Below are positions 9,154-17,625 of a DNA stretch of 64,000 nucleotides, one piece after another. The notes under the pieces are model-generated. The model searched no databases and was not told the origin of the DNA. It was given only the letters and a program-made list of their open reading frames with translations. Position 1 is the stretch's first letter. The number at the start of each line of letters is the position of its first letter. The position numbers and the translations under genes were made by a program. Origin of the DNA: an uncultured Bacteroidota bacterium (GTDB lineage Bacteria > Bacteroidota > Bacteroidia > NS11-12g > UBA9320); the NCBI GenBank assembly GCA_937124965.1, contig CAKZLB010000059.1:62001-126000 (forward strand), read 5' to 3'.

Positions 9154-10360
9154 TCTACTACTACTTCTTTCGTTAAGTTCAGCCGTTTACTCACAATCTA
9201 ATAAAACCATAGTAGACGTACAACTAGGCTTTAATGACTCATTGGAAGTTTCCTTAGTTGGAAGTGCTGGGATTGTTTCTTCATTTTTGAGCAATTCCCT
9301 AGTTAAAAATGACTTCTGGACCACTGACATAATCGATGAGCAAATACAATCTTTAAATGAATATAATCGAATGGGTGGCTTTATTACTGCCGAAATAAAA
9401 CTACTTGGTAAGGCTTCGAACATACTTAGTAAAACGAAAAAACATCAGCCTATCTTTGGTATTGGTCATCAGTCATTAACTGCAGTCAAGCTGCAAAAAG
9501 ATGTTTTAGGTCTGGGACTAAAGGGAAACACGGCCTACAGGAATATTTCCCTAGAAACCACTAATAAGTTTGAAAATCAACAATTTAGTTATCTCAAAAT
9601 TGGCTTAGCTCACCTTAATCCTACGCGTACTTCTAAATATGAGATTGGTTTAAACCTAATAACTAGCCACAAAATGACCAGTGGTTATGCTAAAAATGGA
9701 ACGATTCAAACGGATAGTATAAGCAGAAACATTACAATGAATGATGTGGAGTTGGAGTATTATCAATCAACAAATAAGCCATTTAGTGACCTCGGGTTAA
9801 GTTTGTTTTATAGTTACTTAACTAGGCTAAATAACAACAAAGATATTTTAAAAATATCACTAGAAAACGTCGGAATAATGTCGGCTCGAAATCAAATAAA
9901 CCGCGTATTAACTAATGATGTTGATTTCAACGGCTTTGATGTTTCTGAAAACATCCGAAATACAAACTCATTAAACCTTGAAGATTCAGTAAATCAAAAC
10001 TATTTTGAATCTGACTCAAGCAACTCTTTTTACATCACGCCGTTTCATATATCAGCACAATATGTTTACTTCTTAAACGAAAATCAAGCTATAGATGGTT
10101 CTTTAAGTTATTTAAATTTTGCTGGATACTACCCTCTATTAGAAGCAGATTACTGCCAAACTTTTGGTTTAAAGAGCCGATCGTGGTTTATAGGGGCTAA
10201 ACTAGGAGGTTTCGGCACGTACGCCATGAACTTTGGTGTAAAGTTACCAATAGGGAATAGGGGGCTGTTTTCGTTTCAATTAGCTGGTTTAGAGTCGATT
10301 GCATCTGAAAACTTGGCAGTGAATTGGTATAGTAATGTTGGTCTTATATTGGGTCTTTGA
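9137..10360 (+). CDS. Outer-membrane beta-barrel protein, DUF5723-like
   Basis: A 407-residue protein with a cleavable signal peptide ending SSAVYSQ. The body is built of alternating amphipathic strands (for example YLKIGLAHLNP, GLNLITSHKM, WFIGAKLGGFG) and ends in a Leu-rich strand (YSNVGLILGL), typical of an integral outer-membrane barrel. It resembles the DUF5723 family, but I cannot confirm this without a profile search. The start lies inside the end of the upstream lipoprotein gene. Its last 17 bp are antisense to the end of the SulP gene. Confidence 0.7.
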   Translation: MNKLFSLLLLLSLSSAVYSQSNKTIVDVQLGFNDSLEVSLVGSAGIVSSFLSNSLVKNDFWTTDIIDEQIQSLNEYNRMGGFITAEIKLLGKASNILSKTKKHQPIFGIGHQSLTAVKLQKDVLGLGLKGNTAYRNISLETTNKFENQQFSYLKIGLAHLNPTRTSKYEIGLNLITSHKMTSGYAKNGTIQTDSISRNITMNDVELEYYQSTNKPFSDLGLSLFYSYLTRLNNNKDILKISLENVGIMSARNQINRVLTNDVDFNGFDVSENIRNTNSLNLEDSVNQNYFESDSSNSFYITPFHISAQYVYFLNENQAIDGSLSYLNFAGYYPLLEADYCQTFGLKSRSWFIGAKLGGFGTYAMNFGVKLPIGNRGLFSFQLAGLESIASENLAVNWYSNVGLILGL

Positions 10361-12617
10361 TGAGATCTAGTTTTGCATATTCTTGCTTTATTAAAACCAC
10401 CAAACCTCTAGTAAAGCTTATCAACTCCTCAACTTCTTCTGCACTAGCAAATCGATAGTTTTTAAAGACTAGCAAACCATTTTTTGTGCCCTCTATATGA
10501 TACCGGTTGTTAATTGTTAAATACTCAATTAATGCATCGTTAAAAAACTGTTGAACCCTTAAAACGTTAGACCCTTTCACTGAGAAATCATCTGTAAACT
10601 GTTGATCCGAAAACGCTATTTCTTCACGTTTTGCTAAGTCCAAAATACGGCCAAACCATCCTTCTTTTTCTATCTCAAAACTCGGTACCTGCAAATACTC
10701 AAAGGTTACCAATGCAACTGTTGAATGATGAACCTCTGTTGCTAAAAAAGCACCTTCGTCGAAGGTAACATCACACACCTCCCATGAGGCTTTTAAGGTC
10801 TTAAACTTTCCTTTTAATCTGTTTTTACTAAACTCTATTGGTCTAGTTTCAAACATTCGAAACATTCTGAATCTCGATTTAGTCCAAACAACATTTGGGT
10901 CAAAAGACCACTTATTTCGCGCAGATAAGTCTTTAAGATGTTGCTGTCTTTTACTTAAAAACAAACTCGATTTTGGTGGAAGAACATGTAAACTTAAAGG
11001 ATGATTAGACGTAGTGACATGCATGTCCAGACCAACTATATCAAAGCTTCCACCTTTATTCGCGTTTTTATCATCCCAATCTTTTAAAACCTCTAAAACC
11101 GTATGGTCCACCAATCTTGCTTGTGAAAAGTCTATGATAACATCGTTACCATAGCCAATATTATCTAGCTGGGTACTTAGGTTTAAGATATTCGAGAAAT
11201 TCGAAATTCCTTTTACCTTAAGAATAGTCTTACGCTCTTCATTAGAAATGATGTATTGAGGTTTCCGAAGATATTTAAAGAACAGATTTATTGGTATATG
11301 AGATTTAACTAGGTGAATTAATAGAGTGATTAAAATACCAGCAACCAATCCTGTTTTTAGGTCATATTGTAATGTCGTTAAAATTGTAAAGACAACAATT
11401 ACAACTTGTTCATAGCCCATTTTCATAGTGTCTCTAAACATTTTTGGGGAAGCCAACTTAACACCAGTAAATACAAGGATTGCAGCTAGTGCAGCTAAAG
11501 GTACCATTTGTATTTCATCAATCAGGAAAAAAACCAAGGCTAAAAGTATTAACCCATGAAAAAAGTTTGACCACTTTGTTCGTGCCCCATGGTTGATATT
11601 TAATGAACTGCGAACTATAACTGTTATCACAGGTAGTCCACCAACAAAACCAGAAACAATTGTGCTCAATCCTGTGCCAATCAGGTCTTTGTTTAAGTCT
11701 GTAACCCTTTTATATGGGTCTAATTTGTCTACAGCTTTTGAGCTTGGGATAGTTTCAATGGTACTAACCAGGAATACGCTAAATGATATCGCCCAAAATC
11801 GTCCGGTTCCAATTAAATCAAAATTAGGTCTCAGGTTAAAACTATCGGTGATATTTGAAACTTGAATCAAATTTCCTGGTCCGACTAGAAATTCACCATT
11901 GAAAAGTGTTACCGTATGTTCAGAGTTCAAATTGAAAATAAACACAAACGGAATTGAAGCTAACAGCACCAGCATTGGGGCTGGTATGTAATGCAACAAC
12001 TTCAACTTGTTGATAAACAGTGGATGAACAATTAATATTGCTAAACTAACAATTGCAATAATTGCGATTGGCCAATTAATATTTGAGAAGTTTGCTGGAA
12101 GTGCAATTAAACTATCTATTGCCGATGCCTTACCAAAACCAGTATCAAGAGCAATATGTATTTGGCTAGCAAAAATAATTATCCCGATTGCCGCTAATAC
12201 TCCACGAACAACCGATGCTGGTAATAGGTCACCATACTTACCCCACTTAACAAGTCCCATGAGTGCTTGCATCGCTCCTGCCACCATGATGGCCGCCATG
12301 TAATAATTGTAGCCATTTCCGTCACCGATTTCAGACAAAGCAACGACACCGACTAACGAAACACCAACCAAACCAGCTCCTGGCCCATTTATTCCGACAT
12401 GACTGCTTCGAATAAATGTGGTTAGTAATCCACCTATAATAGCAGAAATTACTCCAGCCATTGGCGGTACAGCAGATCCAGATGCAATTGAAATTCCTAA
12501 TCCTAAGGGTAGGGCTACGAGCGAAACACTAATGGCAGCAATTAAATCATGCCTCCAACTTTGTTTAAGTGCTTTTAAGCTGTTTTTTGGTAGGTCTAAT
12601 AATGGAGTTTTACTCAT
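10344..12617 (-). CDS. SulP-family inorganic anion transporter with STAS and extra C-terminal domain
   Basis: A 757-residue inner-membrane transporter. The N-terminal half has 12-14 hydrophobic helices with SulP signatures: AAISVSLVALPLGLGISIASG near the start, then VGINGPGAG, and TIVSGFVGGLPVITVIVRSS. A STAS-like domain follows at about 465-560 (VIIDFSQARLVDHTVLEVL). The family exchanges or symports sulfate, bicarbonate or other anions; substrate cannot be read from sequence. About 190 residues beyond the STAS domain form an additional soluble region (about 565-757) that I do not recognise. A 17-bp convergent overlap with the barrel gene leaves no room for a terminator. Confidence 0.92.
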   Translation of the reverse strand: MSKTPLLDLPKNSLKALKQSWRHDLIAAISVSLVALPLGLGISIASGSAVPPMAGVISAIIGGLLTTFIRSSHVGINGPGAGLVGVSLVGVVALSEIGDGNGYNYYMAAIMVAGAMQALMGLVKWGKYGDLLPASVVRGVLAAIGIIIFASQIHIALDTGFGKASAIDSLIALPANFSNINWPIAIIAIVSLAILIVHPLFINKLKLLHYIPAPMLVLLASIPFVFIFNLNSEHTVTLFNGEFLVGPGNLIQVSNITDSFNLRPNFDLIGTGRFWAISFSVFLVSTIETIPSSKAVDKLDPYKRVTDLNKDLIGTGLSTIVSGFVGGLPVITVIVRSSLNINHGARTKWSNFFHGLILLALVFFLIDEIQMVPLAALAAILVFTGVKLASPKMFRDTMKMGYEQVVIVVFTILTTLQYDLKTGLVAGILITLLIHLVKSHIPINLFFKYLRKPQYIISNEERKTILKVKGISNFSNILNLSTQLDNIGYGNDVIIDFSQARLVDHTVLEVLKDWDDKNANKGGSFDIVGLDMHVTTSNHPLSLHVLPPKSSLFLSKRQQHLKDLSARNKWSFDPNVVWTKSRFRMFRMFETRPIEFSKNRLKGKFKTLKASWEVCDVTFDEGAFLATEVHHSTVALVTFEYLQVPSFEIEKEGWFGRILDLAKREEIAFSDQQFTDDFSVKGSNVLRVQQFFNDALIEYLTINNRYHIEGTKNGLLVFKNYRFASAEEVEELISFTRGLVVLIKQEYAKLDLIKDPI

Positions 12618-12780
12618 TCGATGGGAAAATATAGATTCCTTTGATTAACTCAAAATTTCTTTCCCAATAGAGGCAAATTATCCCATCGTTAATTTCATTT
12701 CTTTTGAACCTGAGTTCGATTATTATTTATGGTTTAGAACGCTAGGAAATAGTGATTGTCAACTAAAATTTATGCAGTAA

Positions 12781-12897
12781 TAGCGGGCTATTTCAAATAA
12801 TTTTTAGGAAGAGAAGCGCTTTTTCCTAGTGAAATAAGTATGTGTTGTTCCATAAAACCCAATATACTTCGTTGGATTTGATTGATTTAGCCCGCTA
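12781..12897. repeat. Nested inverted repeats in the glyA-SulP gap
   Basis: The 328-bp gap 12618-12945 holds no convincing gene. TAGCGGGCTA (12781-12790) and TAGCCCGCTA (12888-12897) are perfect 10-bp inverted arms. Between them a smaller stem pairs TAGGAA (12805-12810) with TTCCTA (12823-12828) around GAAGCGCTT. Closer to the SulP start, CGATGGGA (12619-12626) pairs with TCCCATCG (12681-12688). The element may be a MITE-like remnant or a folded leader RNA. Confidence 0.5.
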
Positions 12898-12945
12898 AAT
12901 TCTCACAAAACCGCCTTGGCTATTGACTTTTATGAAATTCTAATC

Positions 12946-14247
12946 CTATAAAGAAGAATCGAACTCAGGTTTTGAGTAAAGAGGAAAGTTCGCCATTAAT
13001 TCATGTACCTGCTGAGTAACACTATTCAAAACCTCTTCATTTGATGGATTATTAAGAGCGCGGTCAATCAATTCAACTATTTCTTCCATATGTTCAACCT
13101 TCATCCCTCGTGTGGTAATTGCAGGTGTTCCAATTCTCATACCCGATGTTACAAACGGTGATCTTGTTTCCTGTGGCACCGTGTTTTTGTTGATAGTTAT
13201 ATGGCACCTCACCAAAGTATCCTCTGCTAGTCTACCTGTCAAGTCTTCGAATTTTGTTCGTAAGTCAATTAACATTAAGTGATTGTCTGTACCCCCTGAA
13301 ATTACCTTATATCCTCTTTTTTCGAATTGAATGGCCATTTCTCGAGCGTTGAGAACTAATTGTTTACAATACTCTTTATATTCTTCCGTCATTGCCTCCT
13401 TAAACGCAACAGCTTTACCAGCAATAACATGTTCGAGGGGGCCACCTTGACTACCTGGAAAAACAGCAGAATCTAGCAGAGCTGTCATTTTTCTTAGGTT
13501 TCCTTTTTTATCTTTAACCCCAAGTTTGTTTTCAAAATCTTGGCCAACCATTATCATTCCACCGCGGGGACCCCGGAGAGTCTTGTGTGTTGTTGTTGTT
13601 AGAATGTGACAATGTTCTACAGGGTTGTTTAAAAGTCCACTTGCGATAAGTCCTGAGGGATGTGAAATGTCAGCCAATAAAACCGCATTTACAGAATCGG
13701 CAATTTCTCTGAACCTCTTGTAGTCCCAATCACGTGAGTAACTAGATGCTCCGCATATAATTAACTTTGGTTTTTCCCTTAGTGCTATTTCCTCCACGCT
13801 ATCCATATCAACTAACCCCGTTTCTTGATCAATCCCATAATGGAAAGCCTGATATAATTTACCGGAGAAGTTGACCGGAGACCCGTGAGTTAAGTGCCCC
13901 CCATTTGATAAATCAAAACCCAAAATTTTATCGCCTGCTTTAAGACATGCCAACATAACTGCTGCATTTGCTTGAGACCCTGAATGTGGTTGTACGTTAA
14001 CCCAGCTTACTCCGAACAACTTTTTTGCTCTATCTATGGCAAGCTGTTCTATTTTATCCACAACCTCACATCCACCATAATAGCGTTTATTAGGAAGACC
14101 TTCCGCATACTTGTTTGTTAGCACACTTCCAACAGCTTTTAGAACATCTGTTGAAACGAAATTCTCACTAGCTATAAGCTCTATGCCTTCTTGTTGTCTG
14201 TTTAACTCCTGATCGATTAAGCCAAAAATCTCTTTATCCATTTCCAT
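12946..14247 (-). CDS. glyA: Serine hydroxymethyltransferase
   Basis: A PLP enzyme that interconverts serine plus tetrahydrofolate and glycine plus methylene-tetrahydrofolate. Clear motifs are [41 protein letters not shown], the PLP-lysine segment [13 protein letters not shown], and [14 protein letters not shown]. The frame stays open to an ATG at 14325, but I place the start at 14247: MEMDKEIF aligns with the usual GlyA N-terminus, and a promoter box at 14261-14268 lies downstream of the longer start. This gives 433 residues, the normal length. ATG 14241 is a near alternative. Confidence 0.96.
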   Translation of the reverse strand: MEMDKEIFGLIDQELNRQQEGIELIASENFVSTDVLKAVGSVLTNKYAEGLPNKRYYGGCEVVDKIEQLAIDRAKKLFGVSWVNVQPHSGSQANAAVMLACLKAGDKILGFDLSNGGHLTHGSPVNFSGKLYQAFHYGIDQETGLVDMDSVEEIALREKPKLIICGASSYSRDWDYKRFREIADSVNAVLLADISHPSGLIASGLLNNPVEHCHILTTTTHKTLRGPRGGMIMVGQDFENKLGVKDKKGNLRKMTALLDSAVFPGSQGGPLEHVIAGKAVAFKEAMTEEYKEYCKQLVLNAREMAIQFEKRGYKVISGGTDNHLMLIDLRTKFEDLTGRLAEDTLVRCHITINKNTVPQETRSPFVTSGMRIGTPAITTRGMKVEHMEEIVELIDRALNNPSNEEVLNSVTQQVHELMANFPLYSKPEFDSSL

Positions 14248-14260
14248 TATATTGTACAGA

Positions 14261-14268
14261 CAAAGATA
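14261..14268 (-). promoter_or_regulatory. -7 promoter box of glyA
   Basis: TATCTTTG on the minus strand, 13 nt before ATG 14247. It sits inside the longer open frame and so argues against the start at 14325. Confidence 0.5.
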
Positions 14269-14360
14269 AGTAATCACCACAAGGCCTTTTAATAATTGTG
14301 GAGAATTTATTACCTTAGCCCTCACTAACTGCTAGAAACACACTTGAAATCATTGATATA

Positions 14361-17300
14361 ATGCGTATTAGTCGTTTATTTTTCTTGTCAAGAGTTGGGG
14401 ATTTTTTGCCCAATTTTAGTCAAACTCTCGTAGCAACTCTGTTGTTACTATTCTCTTTTACAACTAGTTATGGTCAGGGTGTTGGCGTTAACGAAGATGG
14501 TTCTGACCCAGATGTTTCCGCGATTTTGGATGTAAAATCAAATTCTCGTGGCATGCTCGTGCCACGGTTGTCGAAACTTGCTAAATTAAGCATACCATCA
14601 CCTGCTAATGGTCTTTTAGTCTACCAAACGGATGATACTGTTGGATTTTGGTATTATGACAAAAATAAGTGGAAGCCAATTTTTCAAGAATTTACTGCTG
14701 GCAAAGGTTTAATTGGAGGAAAACTAGATGCATATGGTACAATCAGTTTAGAACCGACAGGAGTCGGCGTTGGGCAGTATGGTTTTGCAGACTCAATTCC
14801 TCAATTCACAATTAACGAGTTTGGTCAACTTACAGTGGCTAAAAACATTCCACTTGTAGAAAAAGATGGAGTAATCGGTAATGAGATATCAGACACCATT
14901 AACTCTTTGGGTGTTTTGCAAAAACTCGGTTCCGGTACGTCTAGCGATCCATACAAAGTAGGCGTGACTCGAGGTACTCGTTTAAATGATATTTGGATGT
15001 GGGATGGTAACAGTTGGGTTTCGACCGAATTTCCTTTTGAAAAAGACTCAATTATTGGTAATGAAATTTCAGACACTTCGCAGTCGCGAGGAATTTTAGT
15101 ACGCAATGGCTCTGGGACTTCCGTGAACCCTTATACAATCGGTGTTACAGCTGGAAACTCCTATGGAGACGTCTTTATGTGGGACGGAAGTAAATGGGTG
15201 TCGCAACCCATTATAATGCCAACAGAAAAAGACAGCGTTGTTGGTAACGAGTTTTCTGATACTCTAAATTCTCGGGGTGTGCTGACTCGTTTTGGTACTG
15301 GCGTTGGAAGCGATCCTTATAAAATTGGTGTAACTCCAGGTAATAATGTGGGTGATGTTTTTATGTGGGATGGCAATAAATGGGTGTCATCTTCCATAAC
15401 TATTCCTACTGAAGTTGACGGGGTTATAGGAAATGAGGTGAATGACACAATTAATGCTCGAGGCATACTATCTCTATATGGTGCTGGATCAGCTGCAAAC
15501 CCGTTAAAAGTCGGTATCGAGCCTGGAAAAAACTTGGGTGACGTTTGGATGTGGGATGGCAATAAATGGCAGCCTTCACAGATTACCAATCCTCCGACAG
15601 TATATCCACGAGAAAAAGATAGTGTGATTGGTAATGAGATATCCGATACACTGAACACTTATGGACTACTTGTTCGACAAGGGTCTGGAACTGCTGCAAG
15701 CCCATACACTCTTGGTGCTAAACCGGGAACTCAAATTGGTCAATCCTTAGTTTGGGATGGAAGTAAGTGGGCATTAACAACGATCGTTTTTCCAAAAGAA
15801 CAAGATAGCATAATAGGTAATGAAGTCTCCGATACAATGGGTTCAAGAGGTATTTTAACCCGCAATGGTTCAGGCACTGCAGGCAACCCGTTAACTATTG
15901 GAATCAATAGCGGTTCTTCGGTTGGGGATGTTTGGATGTGGAACGGAAGTAAGTGGGTTCCAAGTCAAATAACCCACCCAAATGAAGTAGATGGTATTGT
16001 GGGTAATGAATTTACTGATACGGCAAACACCTATGGCATAATAACAAAAAGTGGATCTGGAACCACAGGAAACCCATTCAAATTAGAAGTAAATACTGGT
16101 ACTTCCAATGGGGATGTTTGGATGTGGAACGGAAGTAAGTGGGTTCCAACACAAATTAGCCATCCAGCAGAAGTTGATGGTATAATAGGAAACGAAGTTG
16201 CAGACACAATAACAAATGGCTTCTTAATGATTTCAGGCAGTGGTACTGCTGCTGATCCTAAAAAATTAGGTTTGAAATCAGGCAATGCCGTTGGAGATGT
16301 AATAATCTGGGATGGAACAACATGGGTTCCTGGTCACTTAGATCAAAACACCTTGGATAGAGCGTATGACGAAGGGGGGGCTGGAAATGGTAGAAATATT
16401 ATAGCCGATAATGGCCCTGTTGAAATTGAAGGAACTGATGGTTTGATTGTTTCGGGTACGTTTAACTCTGGTGCAACTGCCGGATCAATGGGTGCAGGAA
16501 CTCGACTTCATTTTAACCCCAGGCTTTCAGCATTTAGGGTGGGCACAGCACTTGGTACCGAATGGAATGCTGCGAATATTGGCTCACATTCGATGGGTTT
16601 TGGAACAGGAGTAAGTGCATTAGACAATTACACTTTTGCCACAGGACACAACTCAGTTGCAAAAGGAGCATATAGCATTGCAATGGGAGATAGTTCAATA
16701 ACACAACTACCCTACTCAATTTCAATTGGAAGTAAGTCCATTACTGGTGGTCGCAATACAATGGCCATTGGGGCAGATAATATTGCCTATGGACAATATT
16801 CATTCATTGTTGGCAACAACTCAAATTCACTTGGAACGAATTCTGGAATTTTTGGTGAACAATGCTTTGTCCTTTCAGGGTACAAATATGGTTATGCAAT
16901 GGGTTATAAAGATACCGTGAAGGGAGATTATGCTATTGCCATTGGTCATCAAGCATATAGTGAAGGTACTGGAGCCGTTGCAATTGGGTCTAATGTGCGA
17001 ACTAACAACCCATACTCTGTGGCAATTGGTAATAATGTTGATGCAATTGCAGATAGGTCTGTAGCTATGGGAAGTTTTGTCTCTACTAACTTTAAAAATG
17101 GGTCATTCATTTTTGGTGATGCAAGTACAACAACGAAAACATTAAGTAGTGCATTGAACACAATGACCATGCGTTTTAATAATGGTTATCACCTTTTTAC
17201 AAAATCTGATTTAAGTACTGGGGTGTATATGAATAACGGGGACGCAAGCTGGTCAAGTGTTTCAGACAGAAACATGAAAGAAAACTTTGAAAACATTGAT

Positions 17301-17615
17301 GGTGAAGAAATTCTGGAGCAATTAAAGGCTTTAGAAGTTACCAAATGGAACTATAAAGGGAACTCCGACAATGTAAAATACATTGGCCCCATGGCACAAG
17401 ATTTTTACTCAACATTCAAACTTGGTGGAACGGATAGCTTGGGTATAAGCACGTTAGCGTTTGATGGTATTAATATGGCTGCCATAAAGGCGCTAATTCT
17501 TCGTACTGAAAAGCTAGAAGAACTGGAAAAAACCGTGGCTGATCAAGACAAGGAAATTCAAGCATTAAAATTACAGATTGCTGAAATCAAAGAACTTTTA
17601 AGAGCGAGAGACTAA
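14361..17615 (+). CDS. Repeat-rich secreted fibre with YadA-like head repeats and C-terminal S74 chaperone domain
   Basis: A 1084-residue protein with an unusually long signal region (hydrophobic core about 24-37, ending SYGQ). An N-terminal adhesin-like stretch (ILDVKSNSRGMLVPRLS) precedes eight repeats of about 62 residues (about 167-660) built on EKDSIIGNEISDT, GSGT and GDVWMWDGSKWV. Collagen/YadA-head-like repeats (SIAMGDSS, TMAIGADN) follow at about 745-925, and the C-terminus is an S74 intramolecular chaperone domain with the SDRNMK site at Ser968. S74 domains trimerise phage tail fibres and then cut themselves off. The end is a coiled coil, not a T9SS signal. The next gene starts 10 bp later. 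A role as a trimeric surface fibre is inferred. Confidence 0.85.
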   Translation: MRISRLFFLSRVGDFLPNFSQTLVATLLLLFSFTTSYGQGVGVNEDGSDPDVSAILDVKSNSRGMLVPRLSKLAKLSIPSPANGLLVYQTDDTVGFWYYDKNKWKPIFQEFTAGKGLIGGKLDAYGTISLEPTGVGVGQYGFADSIPQFTINEFGQLTVAKNIPLVEKDGVIGNEISDTINSLGVLQKLGSGTSSDPYKVGVTRGTRLNDIWMWDGNSWVSTEFPFEKDSIIGNEISDTSQSRGILVRNGSGTSVNPYTIGVTAGNSYGDVFMWDGSKWVSQPIIMPTEKDSVVGNEFSDTLNSRGVLTRFGTGVGSDPYKIGVTPGNNVGDVFMWDGNKWVSSSITIPTEVDGVIGNEVNDTINARGILSLYGAGSAANPLKVGIEPGKNLGDVWMWDGNKWQPSQITNPPTVYPREKDSVIGNEISDTLNTYGLLVRQGSGTAASPYTLGAKPGTQIGQSLVWDGSKWALTTIVFPKEQDSIIGNEVSDTMGSRGILTRNGSGTAGNPLTIGINSGSSVGDVWMWNGSKWVPSQITHPNEVDGIVGNEFTDTANTYGIITKSGSGTTGNPFKLEVNTGTSNGDVWMWNGSKWVPTQISHPAEVDGIIGNEVADTITNGFLMISGSGTAADPKKLGLKSGNAVGDVIIWDGTTWVPGHLDQNTLDRAYDEGGAGNGRNIIADNGPVEIEGTDGLIVSGTFNSGATAGSMGAGTRLHFNPRLSAFRVGTALGTEWNAANIGSHSMGFGTGVSALDNYTFATGHNSVAKGAYSIAMGDSSITQLPYSISIGSKSITGGRNTMAIGADNIAYGQYSFIVGNNSNSLGTNSGIFGEQCFVLSGYKYGYAMGYKDTVKGDYAIAIGHQAYSEGTGAVAIGSNVRTNNPYSVAIGNNVDAIADRSVAMGSFVSTNFKNGSFIFGDASTTTKTLSSALNTMTMRFNNGYHLFTKSDLSTGVYMNNGDASWSSVSDRNMKENFENIDGEEILEQLKALEVTKWNYKGNSDNVKYIGPMAQDFYSTFKLGGTDSLGISTLAFDGINMAAIKALILRTEKLEELEKTVADQDKEIQALKLQIAEIKELLRARD
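14859..16341 (+). repeat. Eight ~186-bp coding repeats of the S74 fibre
   Basis: Eight imperfect tandem units of about 62 codons. Each begins E-K/V/Q-D-G/S-I/V-I/V-G-N-E and ends with W-D/N-G-S-K-W-V and a short linker. Unit 4 has a longer linker; unit 8 is shorter and more diverged. The codons differ between units, so the array is old rather than freshly amplified. Confidence 0.85.
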
Positions 17616-17625
17616 GTCAATATCT

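Noticed and set aside
14053-14062. A perfect DnaA-box sequence TTATCCACA inside glyA
   Set aside because: It is a lone match within conserved codons and has no AT-rich neighbourhood, skew change or second box.
14248-14325. Longer glyA reading frame starting at 14325
   Set aside because: The extra 26 residues lie upstream of the promoter box and do not match the family N-terminus.
14859-16341. Regular repeats resembling a CRISPR or satellite array
   Set aside because: The period is about 186 bp, the units are in-frame coding and they diverge; they are protein repeats.
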